Below are positions 10,445-21,786 of a stretch of 64,000 bases of DNA, one piece after another. Each line of letters begins with the position of its first letter. Within the stretch, counting starts at the first letter, position 1. Source of the stretch: Palaemon carinicauda (Eukaryota; Arthropoda; Malacostraca; Decapoda; Palaemonidae); assembly GCF_036898095.1 (NCBI RefSeq), contig NC_090746.1:50981569-51045568 (forward strand). Reading direction: 5' to 3'. The translations under genes and the position numbers were made by a program. Under the pieces are notes generated by a model. The model saw nothing but the letters and a program-made list of their open reading frames with translations, was not told where the DNA came from and searched no databases.

Positions 10445-13400
10445 TTGCAATGGAATTGTCAGGGTTTAAGGGCCAAATATGAAGAACTTAAGCTCCTTAT
10501 TTATGAGCATTCCCCCATAATTATTTGTCTACAGGAGAGCAAACTAGATCATAATACCCTCTGTCCTCGCGAATATATTAGTTATAGGACACCATATGAT
10601 CACCAAGTGGGGAGCCATGGCGGAAGTCTCATATATGTTCGTCGAGATGTTCCCCAAGTTTCTCTGTCTATTTGTACACCTCTGCAGGCAGTGGTTGTAC
10701 AGATTGACATAGGGCGAAAATATACAATTTGTTCTCTGTACTTGCCTCCAAATGATAACATTTTGTATGATAACTTAGTGGAGGTGATTCAACAACTCCC
10801 TCAACCTTTTCTTTTACTTGGAGATTTGAATGGTAGACATCCTATGTGAGGTGATGTTTTAGCAAACACGAGGGGAAATATCATATCATCAATTGTGGAA
10901 AATGAAGATGTGGGACTCCTTAATACAGGAGAGCCCACACACTTTCATGTCCAGACAGGTACCTTGTCATGTATTGACCTATCAATCGTAAGCTCTAATT
11001 GCCTTCTTGACTTCGATTGGAGAACATTAGATGATTGGCATACTAGTGATCATGCACCAATCATTATAAACACCAACAATGGTCCACCTTTACAGGGATC
11101 GCCACGATGGAATCTTGACCAGGCGGACTGGGATAAATTTCGTGAGCTAAGCGAAATTGAGGGGGATGCAGGAGAAGTTGAAAATATCGATGATGCCATA
11201 GACTTACTGAATGGAACTCTCCATACAGCAGGAGTCAATTCAATTCCCAAAACAACAGGGGTATTCAAACGACGACCAGTCCCGTGGTGGTCTTCAGAAC
11301 TAACTGCCCTCCACAGAGCCACAAGAAGATCTCTAACACGATTGCGTAGACGCAGAACTGATGAGAATTTAATTATATACAAGAAATGTAGAGCACAGTT
11401 CCGTCGTGCCATGAAAGAAGCAAGGCGCCAGTCATGGATGTTTTTTGTTTCCTCCATTAACAGTAGAACACCACCATCTTCTGTGTGGATGAAAGTAAAA
11501 AAGATAGCTGGCAAATTCACCCCCAACCCACCACCAGTGTTGAAGGTGAATGGCCAGTATGTAACCGAAGCAAATGATGTTAGCAATGCCCTGGCTAATC
11601 ATTTTTCAAATGTATCCAGCAAGTGTGAAGGAGCCCCTGGTCACCAGTATAGGAGCACTGAAGAAAAGAAAATTTTTAATTTTGCAACAAGAAGGGAAGA
11701 GTCGTATAATTCTCCTTTCACTGAAAGAGAATTTGATTCCGCACTTGCTCATTGCAATGATACAGCCCCTGGACCCGATGGAATTCCATATGCAATGATT
11801 AAACATGTACATTTTAATACAAAGCTATTTATTTTAAGTATTATTAATAGAATATGGCATGATCATAGTTACCCAAGTGTTTGGGAACTAGCCATTATTT
11901 TAGCCTTTTTAAAACCCGGTAAAGACAAGTTTTTAGCAGCAAACTATCGTCCTATTGCATTGACATCTTGTTTATGTAAAATCATGGAGAAGATGGTCAA
12001 TGCAAGGCTGATGTGGTACCTTGAAAAGAAAGGTATTTTATCACCGATTCAATGTGGATTCCGAAAAATTCACTCAACGACTGATGTGTTGATACGACTA
12101 GAGTCTTCTATTTGTGAAGCCTTTGCTTCCAAACAGCACCATGTTACAGTATTTTTTGACCTTGAAAAGGCATATGATACCACATGGAGATATGGTATTC
12201 TTAAAACCATTCATGAATTGGGATTGAGAGGAGAGCTCCCACTATTTATTCAGGCATTTCTTTCACGTAGAGTTTTTCAAGTGAGAGTTGGGGAAGCTCT
12301 ATCAGAGAGTAAGTGCCAGGAAGAAGGAGTTCCTCAGGGTAGTGTGCTGAGTGTAACCCTTTTTGCACTAGCAATTAATGGGATATCCTCAGCCATTCCC
12401 CAGGATGTTCTCTCAACATTATTTGTGGATGATCTCTTAATATCATTTGCTGGCACTAGAATGGCAATGGTTGAGAGAAAAATCCAACTCTCTATTGATA
12501 AAATTATCCAGTGGGCTGACATGAATGGATTTAAGTTCTCGACAAGTAAAACTACCATTGTCCATTTTTGTCGTATCCGGGGAGTACATCCAGACCCGGA
12601 TATATACATTAAAGGTCAACGGATACCATGTGCAAGAGAAGCTAAATTTTTAGGTTTGATATTTGATTGTAGGCTGACATGGGTTTCTCACTTAAAAGCA
12701 TTAAAAGTTAAATGTGTTGAAGCTCTGAATATCTTAAAAGTATTGTCCCATACATCATGGGGGGCAGACCGCAATACTATTTTAAAATTATACAAGGCCT
12801 TGATTTTTTCCAAAATTAGTTATGGTTGCGAGGTATATTCTTCAGCCACCTCAAGCCAGTTAAAAATATTAGACTCGATACATCATGCAGGTATTAGATT
12901 GTCTACTGGAGCTTTTAAAACCTCGCCTATCCCAAGTCTCCTTGTTGATGCTGGAGAGTTACCTCTAGACCTTTACCGAATGTCTTCCATTCTTCGGTAT
13001 TGGTTTAGATTGCAAAGACTCCCTAACTCTCTAGCCTTTCAGACTGCAAGCCTTGTAAGACACGCATCATACTTTGAGTTGCACCCAAAATCTCCTCAAC
13101 CTTATGGCTTTCGGGTGAAACGATTATTAAATAGTCTGGATATAATTAGAAATAAGGTACTTCCATTCAAGGTATCATCAACGCCTCCATGGAAGTTACC
13201 AGAGATATCTTTTTGTAAATATTTTATTGGAGATAAGAAGAATATGTCAGACCTAGAAGCCAGGTCTCTTTTTAATGAACATGTTAAAGAACATAGAGGA
13301 TCAACTTTTATCTATACTGATGGCTCCAAATCTGATGCTGGCGTTGGATTTGGAGTACATAGTAATGGTTTTAATTGTAGAGGTGCACTTCCTCTGACCG

Positions 13401-14134
13401 CTTCCATATTTACTGCCGAACTGTATGGCATATTAACCGCTATTGAGAAAATAGCGTTGGAGAAGGAGGGTAATTATACAATTTTTAGTGATGCAAGGAG
13501 TGTCCTTCAAGCTATGGAAGTTTTTAATTCTAATAACCCTCTAGTTTTAAAGATTTTAGAATGGCTTTTTATTATTGGACGGAGAGGTATAACAGTTCAA
13601 TTTTGTTGGGTTCCAGCACATGTAGGTGTGTCTGGGAATGAGAAGGCAGATTCACTGGCTAAGGAGGCTGCATCCGAGTTGCTGCCAAGAAGGTATCCCA
13701 TTGCCTGTAATGATTTGTTACCTGACATCAAGAAATTGGTTTGCAATAAATGGCAACAGCAATGGGATAGTCAAGATGGCAAAAAAATGCGAGAGATAAC
13801 AAATGACATATCTCCTTGGAGGTATAATATGATGCCCCGAAAATGGGAGACGTCTCTTTGTCATCTCCGTATTGGTCACACTCGGTTGACACACGAGTTT
13901 CTGCTGAAGGGCCAACACCAACCGTATTGTGATGACTGTTTAGTACCTCTAACAGTAAGGTATTTGTTGACCGAATGCCCCAATTATAACAACTTGCGGA
14001 ATAGATATTTGTTTGAGGCTCGAGGTGAGGGTGGCAGGTTCATCCTTGCCAAGATTCTTGGAAATGATGTGTCCTACCATGCAAGTGGCATTTTTAGATT
14101 TATTTCAGAAGCAGGTCTTCTGAAAAATGTTTAA
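10445..14134 (+). pseudogene. ORF2 (endonuclease, RT, RNase H), non-LTR copy 1, one nonsense codon
   Basis: LINE ORF2 protein of about 1,229 codons. The N-terminal apurinic-type endonuclease shows LQWNCQGL, the Glu in CLQES, GDLNGRHP and the SDHAP motif (about 11048). RT follows with GPDGIPYAMIKH (about 11770), FFDLEKAYDTTW (motif A, about 12157), GVPQGSVLS (about 12330) and catalytic FVDD (about 12422). RNase H follows with IYTDGSKSDAG (about 13312), ELYGI and SDARSV. Zinc-ribbon-like Cys/His residues occur near the C-terminus (CDDCLVP). The one clear lesion is TGA at 10847-10849, where copy 2 has Trp TGG. The frame has no conserved ATG: it opens at TTG CAA TGG, 27 nt after the ORF1 stop. 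Confidence 0.9.
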
Positions 14135-14293
14135 CTTTTATGACATTCAATTTTTGTGATTTTAATTGAATACTATTTAATTTTTATTTTATTTAATTTT
14201 TTTTTATTTTTGTATACATAAATTAAATGTTACCGGCATCAATGACCTTAGATGTCAGGATGCCTGAAAACTTTAAATCATTCATTCATTCAT

Positions 14294-14305
14294 TCAACCA
14301 AGTGC
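14294..14305. repeat. 12-bp target site duplication, right copy (non-LTR copy 1)
   Basis: Second copy of TCAACCAAGTGC, directly after the ATTC-repeat tail. Pol codons of element P resume here. Confidence 0.9.
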
Positions 14306-14687
14306 TATTGCCCATCTTCCGCCTAGCGGACAAGAAGAGATGGCACCTCTCAGCAGTTCACCTACAAGGATTCCGCAATGTGACGGCGGACGCTCTATAG
14401 AGGACAAGCCCCATAGAGTCGGAATGGTCCCTAGACGCAAGATCATTCTCCTTCATCTCCCATCAATTCCCGGAACTGCAGATCAACCTCTTCGCAACGA
14501 GCAACAACAATCAACTTCCTCTTTACGTGGCCCCATACGAGGATCCCAGAGCGGAAGCGGTGGATGCCATGTCCCTGGACCGGAACAGATGGTCCAAAGT
14601 TTACCTGTTCCCTCCACCCAACCTTCTGCTGAAAGTCCTCACCAAGCTGAGAACCTTTAAAGGAACAGCAGCCCTAGTGGCACCCAA

Positions 14688-15801
14688 GTGGCCCCGGAGC
14701 AACTGGTTCCCTCTAATCCTGGAGCTACAGCCCAAGCTGATCCCTCTGCTGGACCCAGTACTCTCCCAGCAGGTTCAGAAATCGACTGTCTTTGCTTCAT
14801 CAAGGAAAACCCGAGACCTTCATCTCATGATTTTCTCTCTTTAGCCTTGAAGAAAAGGTTTGGAATCTCGAAGAAATGTTTAGACTTCCTAGAGGAATAC
14901 AAAACAAAGTCTACCAGAAGGCAATATGAATCATCCTGGAAGAAGTGGGTGTCTTTCGTCAAGGCAAAAAATCCTACGGAAATTTCCATATATTTTTATG
15001 TGTCCTTCATTCACCTTCATGGACAAGGCTTAGTAGCCAACACGATTTCCACTTGCAAATCGGCCTTGACAAGACCATTACTTTACGCCTTCCAGATAGA
15101 CCTGTCCAACGACATCTTTAACAAGCTTCCAAAGGCATGTGCTAGACTCCGTCCTGCACCTCCACCGAGACCCATCTCCTGGTCTCTTGATAAGGTGCTC
15201 CATTTTGCCTCAAGTCTGGACAATGAGTCTTGCCCTTTGAAAGACTTGACTCAAAAGGTGATTTTCCTTTTTGCTCTCGCTTCGGGAGCCCGAGTCAGTG
15301 AAATAGTGGCTTTATCTAGAGAAGAGGGCCAGATACAGTTCACCGAAACAGGTGAACTTACCCTCTTCCCTGACCCAACGTTTCTCGCTAAGAACGAACT
15401 CCCCAATAAAAAGTGGGGTGCCTGGAGAATCTGCCCTCTGAAGGAAGATGTCTCTCTATGCCCAGTGGAGAGTCTAAAGGTGTATCTATGAAGAACTTCA
15501 GACTTTGGCGGAGGACAGCTCTTTAAAGGAGAAACATCGGTATCTGATTTGTCACTCAAACAACTAAGGGCGAAGATCACCTACTTTATTCGCAGAACGG
15601 ATCCTGACAGTACACCCGCAGGTCATGATCCCAGGAAAGTTGCCTCTTCCCTAAATTTCTTTTAAGCAATGGATTTCGAAAGCCTTCAATCCTTCACAGG
15701 CTGGAAATCCTCGAGTGTTTTTCAAACAGTATGCGAAGCAGGTGCACGAACTGAAGAGATACATGGTGGCAGCAGGTAGTGTGTTAAAGCCTGCTGCCTA
15801 G
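14688..15801 (+). pseudogene. tyrosine recombinase of element P, broken
   Basis: DIRS YR, which would integrate the circular cDNA. The frame overlaps the end of pol. The N-terminal core-binding-like segment has FLEEYKTKSTRRQYESSWKK; the catalytic domain has GARVSEIVALS (first Arg, about 15285), a Lys-containing strand (FLAKNELP), HDPRKVASS (HxxR, about 15625) and TGWKSS (about 15700). Lesions are an in-frame TGA at 15489-15491 (Arg CGA in related copies), a TAA after LNFF near 15664, a small deletion in the segment before HLHG, and a frameshift after TGWKSS that destroys the FFKHY motif with the nucleophile Tyr. It is inactive as it stands. Confidence 0.85.
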
Positions 15802-16606
15802 TGCTGCGCAGAACAGTGAGTTATTTCGGAACTCTAACTCAAGGGGTGCCTGTGTTGACCCTAGTGTGAAACATAGTGATTTTAAGTGCCACCTAGTGAC
15901 ACGACGGACTGTTCTTCTACATGGTGAAGTAACATAGACTTGAACACGTTTGCCACATGTTTATTTGGATATGAAGTGTATTTAAGACTTTAAAAAGACC
16001 TTATAGTTCCCTTGGAACTTATGTGTGTAATGGCAAGTTCTTCCTTTTCAGATTCCACACCCACGTCTTATGTAGTCTTTAGTCTATGTTTGTTAACTAA
16101 ATTTTATTGAAATTTATTTATCTTATTTCATATTAACTCAAATGTTTTATAGAATAAAATAGAAATTTCGCTACCATACGCGTCTTATTTCGCCCTGCTA
16201 TATGAAATAAATTACTGTTAGAGAGTTTGATTACCCCTAATTTTGATCATTATTATAATCCATGTTATAATATTGCTCCTATCTGATGTATACTCACCTA
16301 AAGAAAAGTGAAATATTTGTTCCAACACAATTACTTAACTTTCCTGATCTGTCTGCGAGACCGGCAAGATCTTCATCTACAGGTGAGTCTTCTTCATCAG
16401 GTTACTTCAAGATGTTCCTTTCGTCCAAATAGGACTTCCCTGCCAGGGGGGCAGGAAGCCATGTCATAGTATATGCTATTGGTAGTGACATGTAATGGAG
16501 ATGTCACGGTCTCTAAGGTCATCAGACCAAAGTAATATTGTTTAGAAGTCGAAGGCACTACTAAAATGGGGAAAAATCCACGATACACTAATTCTCTGGT
16601 ACACTT
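15802..16606 (+). other. 3' UTR of DIRS element P
   Basis: About 800 bp, AT-rich, with no credible ORF. It holds the AATAAA signal at 16153-16158 and ends at the ICR. Similar 3' UTRs follow YR in B and E, sharing the element AATAAAATAGA and a downstream GCGTCT. Confidence 0.7.
16153..16158 (+). promoter_or_regulatory. candidate polyadenylation signal AATAAA, element P
   Basis: AATAAA lies in the context AATAAAATAGAAATTT. E has the same motif in its 3' UTR (58853-58858, minus) and B a similar one (35040-35045, minus). In all three a GCGTCT lies about 20-40 nt downstream. Confidence 0.5.
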
Positions 16607-16698
16607 CCATCAGGACGTCATGGCTTGAGCCCAAAAAACGGATTTTGAGCGAAGCGAAAAATCTATTTTTGGGTGAGATAGCCATGGCGTCCTGATGG
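16607..16698 (+). repeat. internal complementary region (ICR) of element P, 92 bp
   Basis: It begins CCATCAGGACGTCATGGC and ends GCCATGGCGTCCTGATGG, so its arms are inverted repeats with one mismatch. The first part (to 16638) is the reverse complement of a left element end (TTTTTTGGGCTCAAGCC). The second (from 16639) is the reverse complement of the right end. This is the DIRS ICR, the template thought to align the two ends and make a circle. Confidence 0.9.
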
Positions 16699-17026
16699 AC
16701 CAGTCCTAGTTCTCTATTCTGGAGAGTTTAGTAACGGCTCCTCCCATACTTGCCACACTCCCCCTCGAAGCGTAAACGCTATGTGGGGTGCAGATAGCTA
16801 TGTGGCGTGTCAAGCATACGTCCCCTGTTATTATACAATATCCTAAAAGGAATCCTTATGGGTACTCGCACCAGAAGTTAGAATTCTGTGAAACCTTTAG
16901 TTTAATTCTCTGGGAATATCTACTGTAGTCAAATAAACCCTTAGGAAGCTACTGAAGGAACCTTCCATCAGGACGTCATGGCTATCTCACCCAAAAATAG
17001 ATTTTTCGCTTCGCTCAAAATCTGTT
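16699..17026 (+). repeat. right inverted terminal repeat of element P
   Basis: Inverted copy of the family 1 left terminal repeat (compare 42536-42898). It ends CGCTTCGCTCAAAATCTGTT at about 17026. The last roughly 45 bp have no match in the left repeat but are matched by the ICR. Confidence 0.85.
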
Positions 17027-17157
17027 AATTCAACACCTGAGATTTTGAACAGTCTTTTGTGTCACCATGGTGACACCCACTTAAAAGTATTGCACTGGAA
17101 GGTGTCAACACCTTTTCACCCTAATTGATAGTCCCAATCGCAGTATTAGACAACAGG

Positions 17158-18200
17158 TTATGATATACTACCTGCCACCACCACATAATGCTTCAGTTCG
17201 TGCACTTGCTTCGCATAATATTTGTAGAACACTCTGGATGACTTCCATCCAGTATATGAGTGAAGACGCTCAAAGTCCATATACTGAAAAAAGTTCAGTG
17301 ATGAAGCCACTTTCCATGGATCATGACCTGTGGGTGTACTGTCAAGATCCGCTCTGCGAATGAAGTAGGTGAGCTTCGCCCTCAGTTGTTTTAGTGATAA
17401 GTTTGATCCTGAAGTTTCTCCTTTAAAGAGCTGTCCTCCCCTGAAGTCTGAAGTTCTTCGAAGATAGACCTTTAGACATTCCACTGGATACAGAGAGACA
17501 TCTTCCTTCAGAGGGCAGAGTCTCCAGGGACCCCATCTATTAGTGGGTAGCTCGTTTTTAGCGAGAAAGGTTGGATCAGGAAAGAGAGTCAGTTCTCCCG
17601 CTTCTGTGAACTGAATATGGCCCTCGTTTCTGGATAGGGCCACTATTTCACTAACTCTAGCCCCTGAGGCTATAGCAAACAGGAAAATAACTCTTTGGGT
17701 TAGATCCTTAAGAGAACAATCTTCATTGTTCACGGTTGAAGCATAATGTAGGACCTTGTCCAAGGACCATGAAATGGGCTTCGGAGGACCTGCGGGCCTA
17801 AGTCTAGCACATGCCTTCGGGATCTTGTTAAAGATTTCGTTTGATAGGTCCACTTGGAAGGTGTATAGAAGAGTTCTAGTTAGGGCAGACTTACACGTAG
17901 TTATCGTTTTGGCTGCCAGACCTTGTACATGAAGGTGGATAAAGAAGGACAGACAAAAATCTATTGAGATTTCTTTCGGTCCTTTTGCTTTAACGAAAGC
18001 AACTCACTTTTTCCAAGACGATTCATATTGTCTAATAGTTGACTTGGACTTGTATTCTTCTAAGAAGTCTGTACTGCCTTTCGAGATCCAAAATCTTTTT
18101 TTCACCGCTAAGGCAAGAAAATCATGAGATGAAGGTTTTGGGTTCTCTGTGATGAAGCGAAGACAGTCGACTTCCGAATCCGTTGAGATAGTGCTGGGTT
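17158..18200 (-). pseudogene. tyrosine recombinase of element F, broken, HxxR Arg lost
   Basis: The YR catalytic domain runs from DLSNEIFNKIPKACARL to the stop at 17158. It shows GARVSEIVALS (first Arg) and TGWKSSRVFYKYY (Trp and nucleophile Tyr). The HxxR motif reads HDPWK: the second catalytic Arg is Trp, consistent with CGG to TGG. The N-terminal segment (FLEEYKSKSTIRQYESSWKK) has an in-frame TGA near 18003-18005 where relatives have Trp. Either change should abolish recombination. The C-terminus (QVHELKHYVVVAGS) matches B and E. Confidence 0.8.
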
Positions 18201-19900
18201 CGGTAGAGGGACCAGGTGAAGAGGTCGATCTGCATTTCCGGGACTTGTTGTAAGATGAAGGAGAATGAGTCTGCGTCTAGGGACCATTCTGACTCTTATC
18301 AGCTTGAGCCTGAATAGAGCGTCCGCCGTCACATAGCGGAACCCTTGAAGGTGAACTGCTGATAAGTGCCATCTCTTCTTTCCCGCTAGACGGAATATGG
18401 CTAATATCACATAGTTGATATGGGTCGATCTCGAGCCTTGACGGTTCAGACATCTCATTATCTATTCGCTGTCCAAGATCAGCCTGATGTGGGCTGATCT
18501 GCGAAGGGAAAGTTTTTTGAGCGTCAAGAGGACTGCCATGGCCTCCAAAATATTGATGTGAAAGGTCTTGAACAGAGAAGACCAAGTCCCTTGGACTTTC
18601 CTTTGATGGGAGTGACCTCCCCATCCTGCCGTTGAGGCATCTGTGTGGATGGTCACCGATGGTGGAGGTGGTTGCAAGGGTACAGTCCTCTTTAGGTTCT
18701 TGGCCTTCGACCATGGCTTGAGAAGTGATCGTAGTAAGGTCAGTATCGGTCTCTTTAGATCTCTTCGAGCGTTTGATGCGTATCTTCTCCAGACTCCTGA
18801 TGCATCTTTCAGCTGTGCTCTTAGCACTGGGTCTGTTACTGCTGCGAACTGGAGAGAGCCCAGTACTCTTTCCTTGGCGTCTTGAGATCCTGTGGGATTT
18901 CAGTAGTCTCTTGACAGACCCTGCAATCTCCTCTTCCCTGGAGGAATGGAGAGGCGGTGTGACTTCAAGTTCCAATGGATTCCCAGCCATTGAAACTCCT
19001 GAGCTGGAGAGAGTCGAGACTTCTTGAAGTTGATCTTGAATCCCAGATGTTCCAGGAACCGGATCACTTTCTTGGATGCTTGAAGAGAAGCCGTCCTGGG
19101 TGCTGCCCACACCAGCCAGTCGTCCAGGTACGCTGCTACCTGAACACCTTCTAGGCGTAGTTGTTGAACGACTGCGTCTGCAAGTTTCGTGAAGATCCTT
19201 GGGGCTATGTTTAGTCCAAAGGGCATGGGGCTGAAGACATACTTTTTCTTCTGTAGCTTGAATCCTAGGTAGAAGGAGAGGGGGCAGCTGACTGGGAGAT
19301 GCCAGTAAGCATCTGCCAGGTCTATTGAGACTGTGTACGCCCCTTTTGGTAACAGGGTCCTTATGTGCTGAAGGGTTAACATCCTGAACTTTTTGTTCTC
19401 GATGAGCTTGTTGAGTGGCGACAAGTCCAGAATGACTCTGAGTTTGTCTGAGTCCTTCTTGGGAACACAAAACAGCCTTCCCTGGAATTTGATGGACTTT
19501 GCTCTCCTTATTACCCGTTTGCTTAAGAGTTCTAGGGTATATTCTTCTAAAGAGGGGGTGGAGTGTTGGAAGAACTGAGGAAATGATGGTGGAGGCTTGC
19601 TCCAGCTCCATCCAAGTCCATTCTTGATTAGACTGTCGGCCCAAGGATTGAAGGTTCAACGATTCTGAAAGTGTTGGAGCCTCCCTCCTACCTGAAGTAT
19701 CTCATTGCTTCGATTATCCGGAGGATTTACCTCCCTGACCGCGTCCTCCCGTGCCTCGTGAGGGGTGTCTTGAGGAGCCCCGTCTGGAGCCTCTACCTTT
19801 TGGACGAAAGGTAGTGGCTTGCCTCTCAAATGCAGGATTGAATGCTGGTGACTGGGCAACCAGCTGCTGAGGCACCACTTGGAATGGGGTTTGTGGTTGA
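18108..19900 (-). pseudogene. pol (RT, RNase H) of element F, broken
   Basis: The pol frame is split by shifts and stops. RT core (18900-19424): SIDLADAYWHLP (motif A), FGLNIAPRIFTKL, and intact YLDD at about 19125. RNase H (18462-18827): IHTDASTAGWGGH, NILEAMAVLLTL and LILDSE. The methyltransferase-like tail is short or deleted: near 18220 the frame jumps from the post-RNase H segment to the SQRTQNLHLMIF end. The alternative (YR) frame is open for 460 codons across the same DNA (18277-19659). Confidence 0.8.
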
Positions 19901-21655
19901 GCAACCACTTGGGGCACCGCGGTCATGTTGACTGTGGGATGTTGTTGGGCAGGCCGAGAGGGTAGTCTGGGCTTCTTAGTACTCCTTTTAGGTTGGGGAC
20001 CCGCATCCGGGGAAGACTTCCGTTTTGATGAGATGCCCCACTTCTGGAGAAGGTTCCTATTCTCCGTGGCGGCTCTATCAACTACCTCCTTGACCACTTC
20101 ATTTGGGAAGAGGTCTTTACCCCAGATATTGGAAGATATCAGCTTCCTGGGTTCGTGTTTCACTGTTGCTGCAGCAAACACGAACTCTCTACATGCTCTC
20201 CTAGCCTTCATAAAGTCGCACAGGTCCTTTACTAAGGTGGCCATATGCATTTTGGCCATGACCATGTTCATGTCTGGGGTGCTTTTTAGGCCTGCACACA
20301 TCTCCATGCAGTTCTGTAGGGATAGGGATGCTGCAAGTCTCTCCTTTGTCTCTTGCTCCCTATGCAAGAGAAAGTCTGACAGTTTCGGGAGATTTTCGCT
20401 GAACTGTCGTCCCGCGATATCTGCATCCAACTTCCCTACTGAGAAGGTTAGGTGGACTTCTTTCCATTCCTTATCCTCCAAGGGCAGGGCTAATGACAGA
20501 GGTCTACACTCCTCTAGTGTATGGCAAGATTTGCCTGCCTCCACTGCCTTGGCCTCAGCTTTAAAAGCCTTCGATGTAAAGGGGAAGGCTATTGAAGCAG
20601 GAGCAAGAAAGGTAGGATGCTTCTTGCTAAAGGCGGACACTTTCGAGTTCGTGTAGCCCAACTTCTTCAGGCTACTCGACAAGAGAGCCTGTGCCTTGTC
20701 ATGGTCGAATACCATGACCTCCTTGGGTTCCGTCTCCTCTTTTGACGCTGGCTCCTGCTTCAATCGGATGAAGCAGTCTGGGTAAGCATTAAAGCTTGGC
20801 CAGAACTGGATGTCGTCTAAGGGGACGGCTCCCAACTTCTCCGATATGTAGAGTTTGCCATTAGTAATTGGCATAATGTCCGCATACCTCCAGGGATTGA
20901 TTTCGGAGCAGGGTGGGAGGTCTTGGACTCTGGGTCGCTTGTATAACTCTCGGGAGGCGGTGAGTCGAGCTTCACGGAGCTCTCTCTCGAGTTTCGCTTC
21001 CCTAGCTTCGTCTTGCTTGCGAATACTCTCCATTAGGGCCGTGAGATGGGCCAGTGCCCGGCTCATGTCACCTGATGGAGGGGTAGAAGTGGACGATGTT
21101 AAGGGTAACGGCTCTGGTGCCGGCACAGACGGAAGGGACTCCGACTCAAATTCATCTTCATCTTCCGTAGGTAGAGTAGACTCCTCCTCTGGATCATTTT
21201 TCAATAGATACTTTTCAGTGCCCGTGGACACTTCAGATATCCTTTCCTCCTGGTGGATGTCCATGCCTTGCAACGCCTCACTGATATCCGTATTGATGGC
21301 AATCTGGACGCAGGGAGGTCCAGGTCATGCTTGGGGTACGACAGCATCACTACCCACTTTCGGGAACAGCAGGTTACGCATCCTTTCATTAGGTAGGTAC
21401 GGTCCCGGAGTTATTTTGGAACCCTCGTACCCCTTTGCGTAGATTTTCTCGGGCTGCATCCCTCGACTCTGTTGACTTGGCGTCGTCGAAAACTTCGGTC
21501 ACCAATTTCCGGCAGATGCTGCAGTCTTGGGGGTCCCAGTACCGCAAGGTTTCGGTAGTGATGGTGCAGGGGGCATGAGACCTGCATGCTTTGTGACCAC
21601 AGAAGTTCCTACTCCTGTGGTTACAGAAGATCACATCGCAATTAATTTGGTCCTC
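19714..21655 (-). pseudogene. gag of element F, one frameshift
   Basis: Gag-like protein. N-terminal Cys/His domain (CDVIFCNH, HKACRSHAPC, CSICRKL) at about 21520-21640, then WDPQ and the helical KGVRGFQNNSG segment. The frame shifts between about 21400 and 21270, then runs open 21273-19714 for 519 codons: acidic stretch, KRPRVQDLPPCSEINPWRYADIMP, FDHDKAQALLSS, FVFAAATVKHEPRKLISSNIWGKDLF, a Pro/Gln-rich stretch and an RG-rich C-terminus ending GGKSSG. No ATG is present just after the putative acceptor (EDQINCDV), so the true start is unclear and may be in an upstream exon. Confidence 0.8.
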
Positions 21656-21786
21656 CTGTAAAGAAAGGAAAATAAATTGAGTATGATTGTTTACCTCACA
21701 TGATAAACAATTTATGCAAATTATTGATATTTTAACCATTATAGCTCAGGATAGTAAGCTAGAAAGGAAATAGGAAAGACACATAC
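21656..21786 (-). other. putative leader intron of element F (131 nt)
   Basis: Donor ACACAA|GTATGTG (GT at 21786-21785) and acceptor TTTCTTTACAG|GAGGAC (AG at 21657-21656). Splicing joins an open frame reading QQLAGQETQ to EDQINCDV. P and E read similarly, but an upstream in-frame TAA precedes any ATG. Confidence 0.55.

Larger units (their letters stand above)
9734..14293 (+). mobile_element. 5'-truncated non-LTR retrotransposon, copy 1 (I-group-like, with RNase H)
   Basis: A LINE inserted in pol of DIRS element P. It starts inside ORF1, at the point equivalent to 46912 of copy 2, and ends in a short ATTC repeat tail (about 14276-14293). It is flanked by a 12-bp target duplication. It is 5'-truncated, as expected from target-primed reverse transcription. 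It closely matches copy 2 along its length. ORF2 order (endonuclease, RT, RNase H) and CCHC knuckles in ORF1 of copy 2 place it in the I/Jockey-like group; the exact clade is uncertain. Confidence 0.9.
8098..14844 (+). pseudogene. pol (RT, RNase H, methyltransferase-like) of element P, split by a non-LTR element
   Basis: DIRS pol in the +1 frame relative to gag. It runs 8098-9733 and, after the insertion, 14306-14844. Features in order: the start motif DRWTFDPWAHSIIKKGLGW; RT with motif A SIDLADAYWHIP (about 8805), FGLNVAPRIFTKL, and an intact catalytic YLDD (about 9004); RNase H with IHTDA (about 9490), the Glu of NILEAMAVLLTL (about 9590) and TLDSAVVV (about 9665). After the insertion come AVHLQGFRNVTADAL and a methyltransferase-like segment with NLFATSNNNQL, DAMSLDRNRW and LFPPPNLLLK. 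The insertion falls between LNQV and LLPIFR. An in-frame TAG lies at 14398-14400. The RT catalytic residues look intact, but the gene is broken. Confidence 0.85.
4447..17026 (+). mobile_element. DIRS element P (family 1), plus strand, 5'-truncated, carrying a non-LTR insertion
   Basis: Sense-plus DIRS element. The left terminal repeat is missing: sequence begins inside the leader at 4447, at a point equivalent to about 2960 in A. Then come leader (4447-6383), putative intron (6384-6544), gag (6545-8432), pol (about 8098-9733 and 14306-14844), YR (to 15801), 3' UTR with AATAAA at 16153, ICR (16607-16698) and right inverted repeat ending at about 17026. A non-LTR element (9734-14293) splits the RNase H region. 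Gag, pol and YR all carry stops or frameshifts. Beyond 17026 the sequence is the 3' UTR of F, so P probably inserted into F. Confidence 0.85.

Noticed and set aside
14688..15801. Prokaryotic or phage integrase contamination
   Set aside because: The YR is linked to gag and RT in six copies with eukaryotic-type splice sites and polyadenylation signals, and LINE and mariner elements lie in the same DNA.
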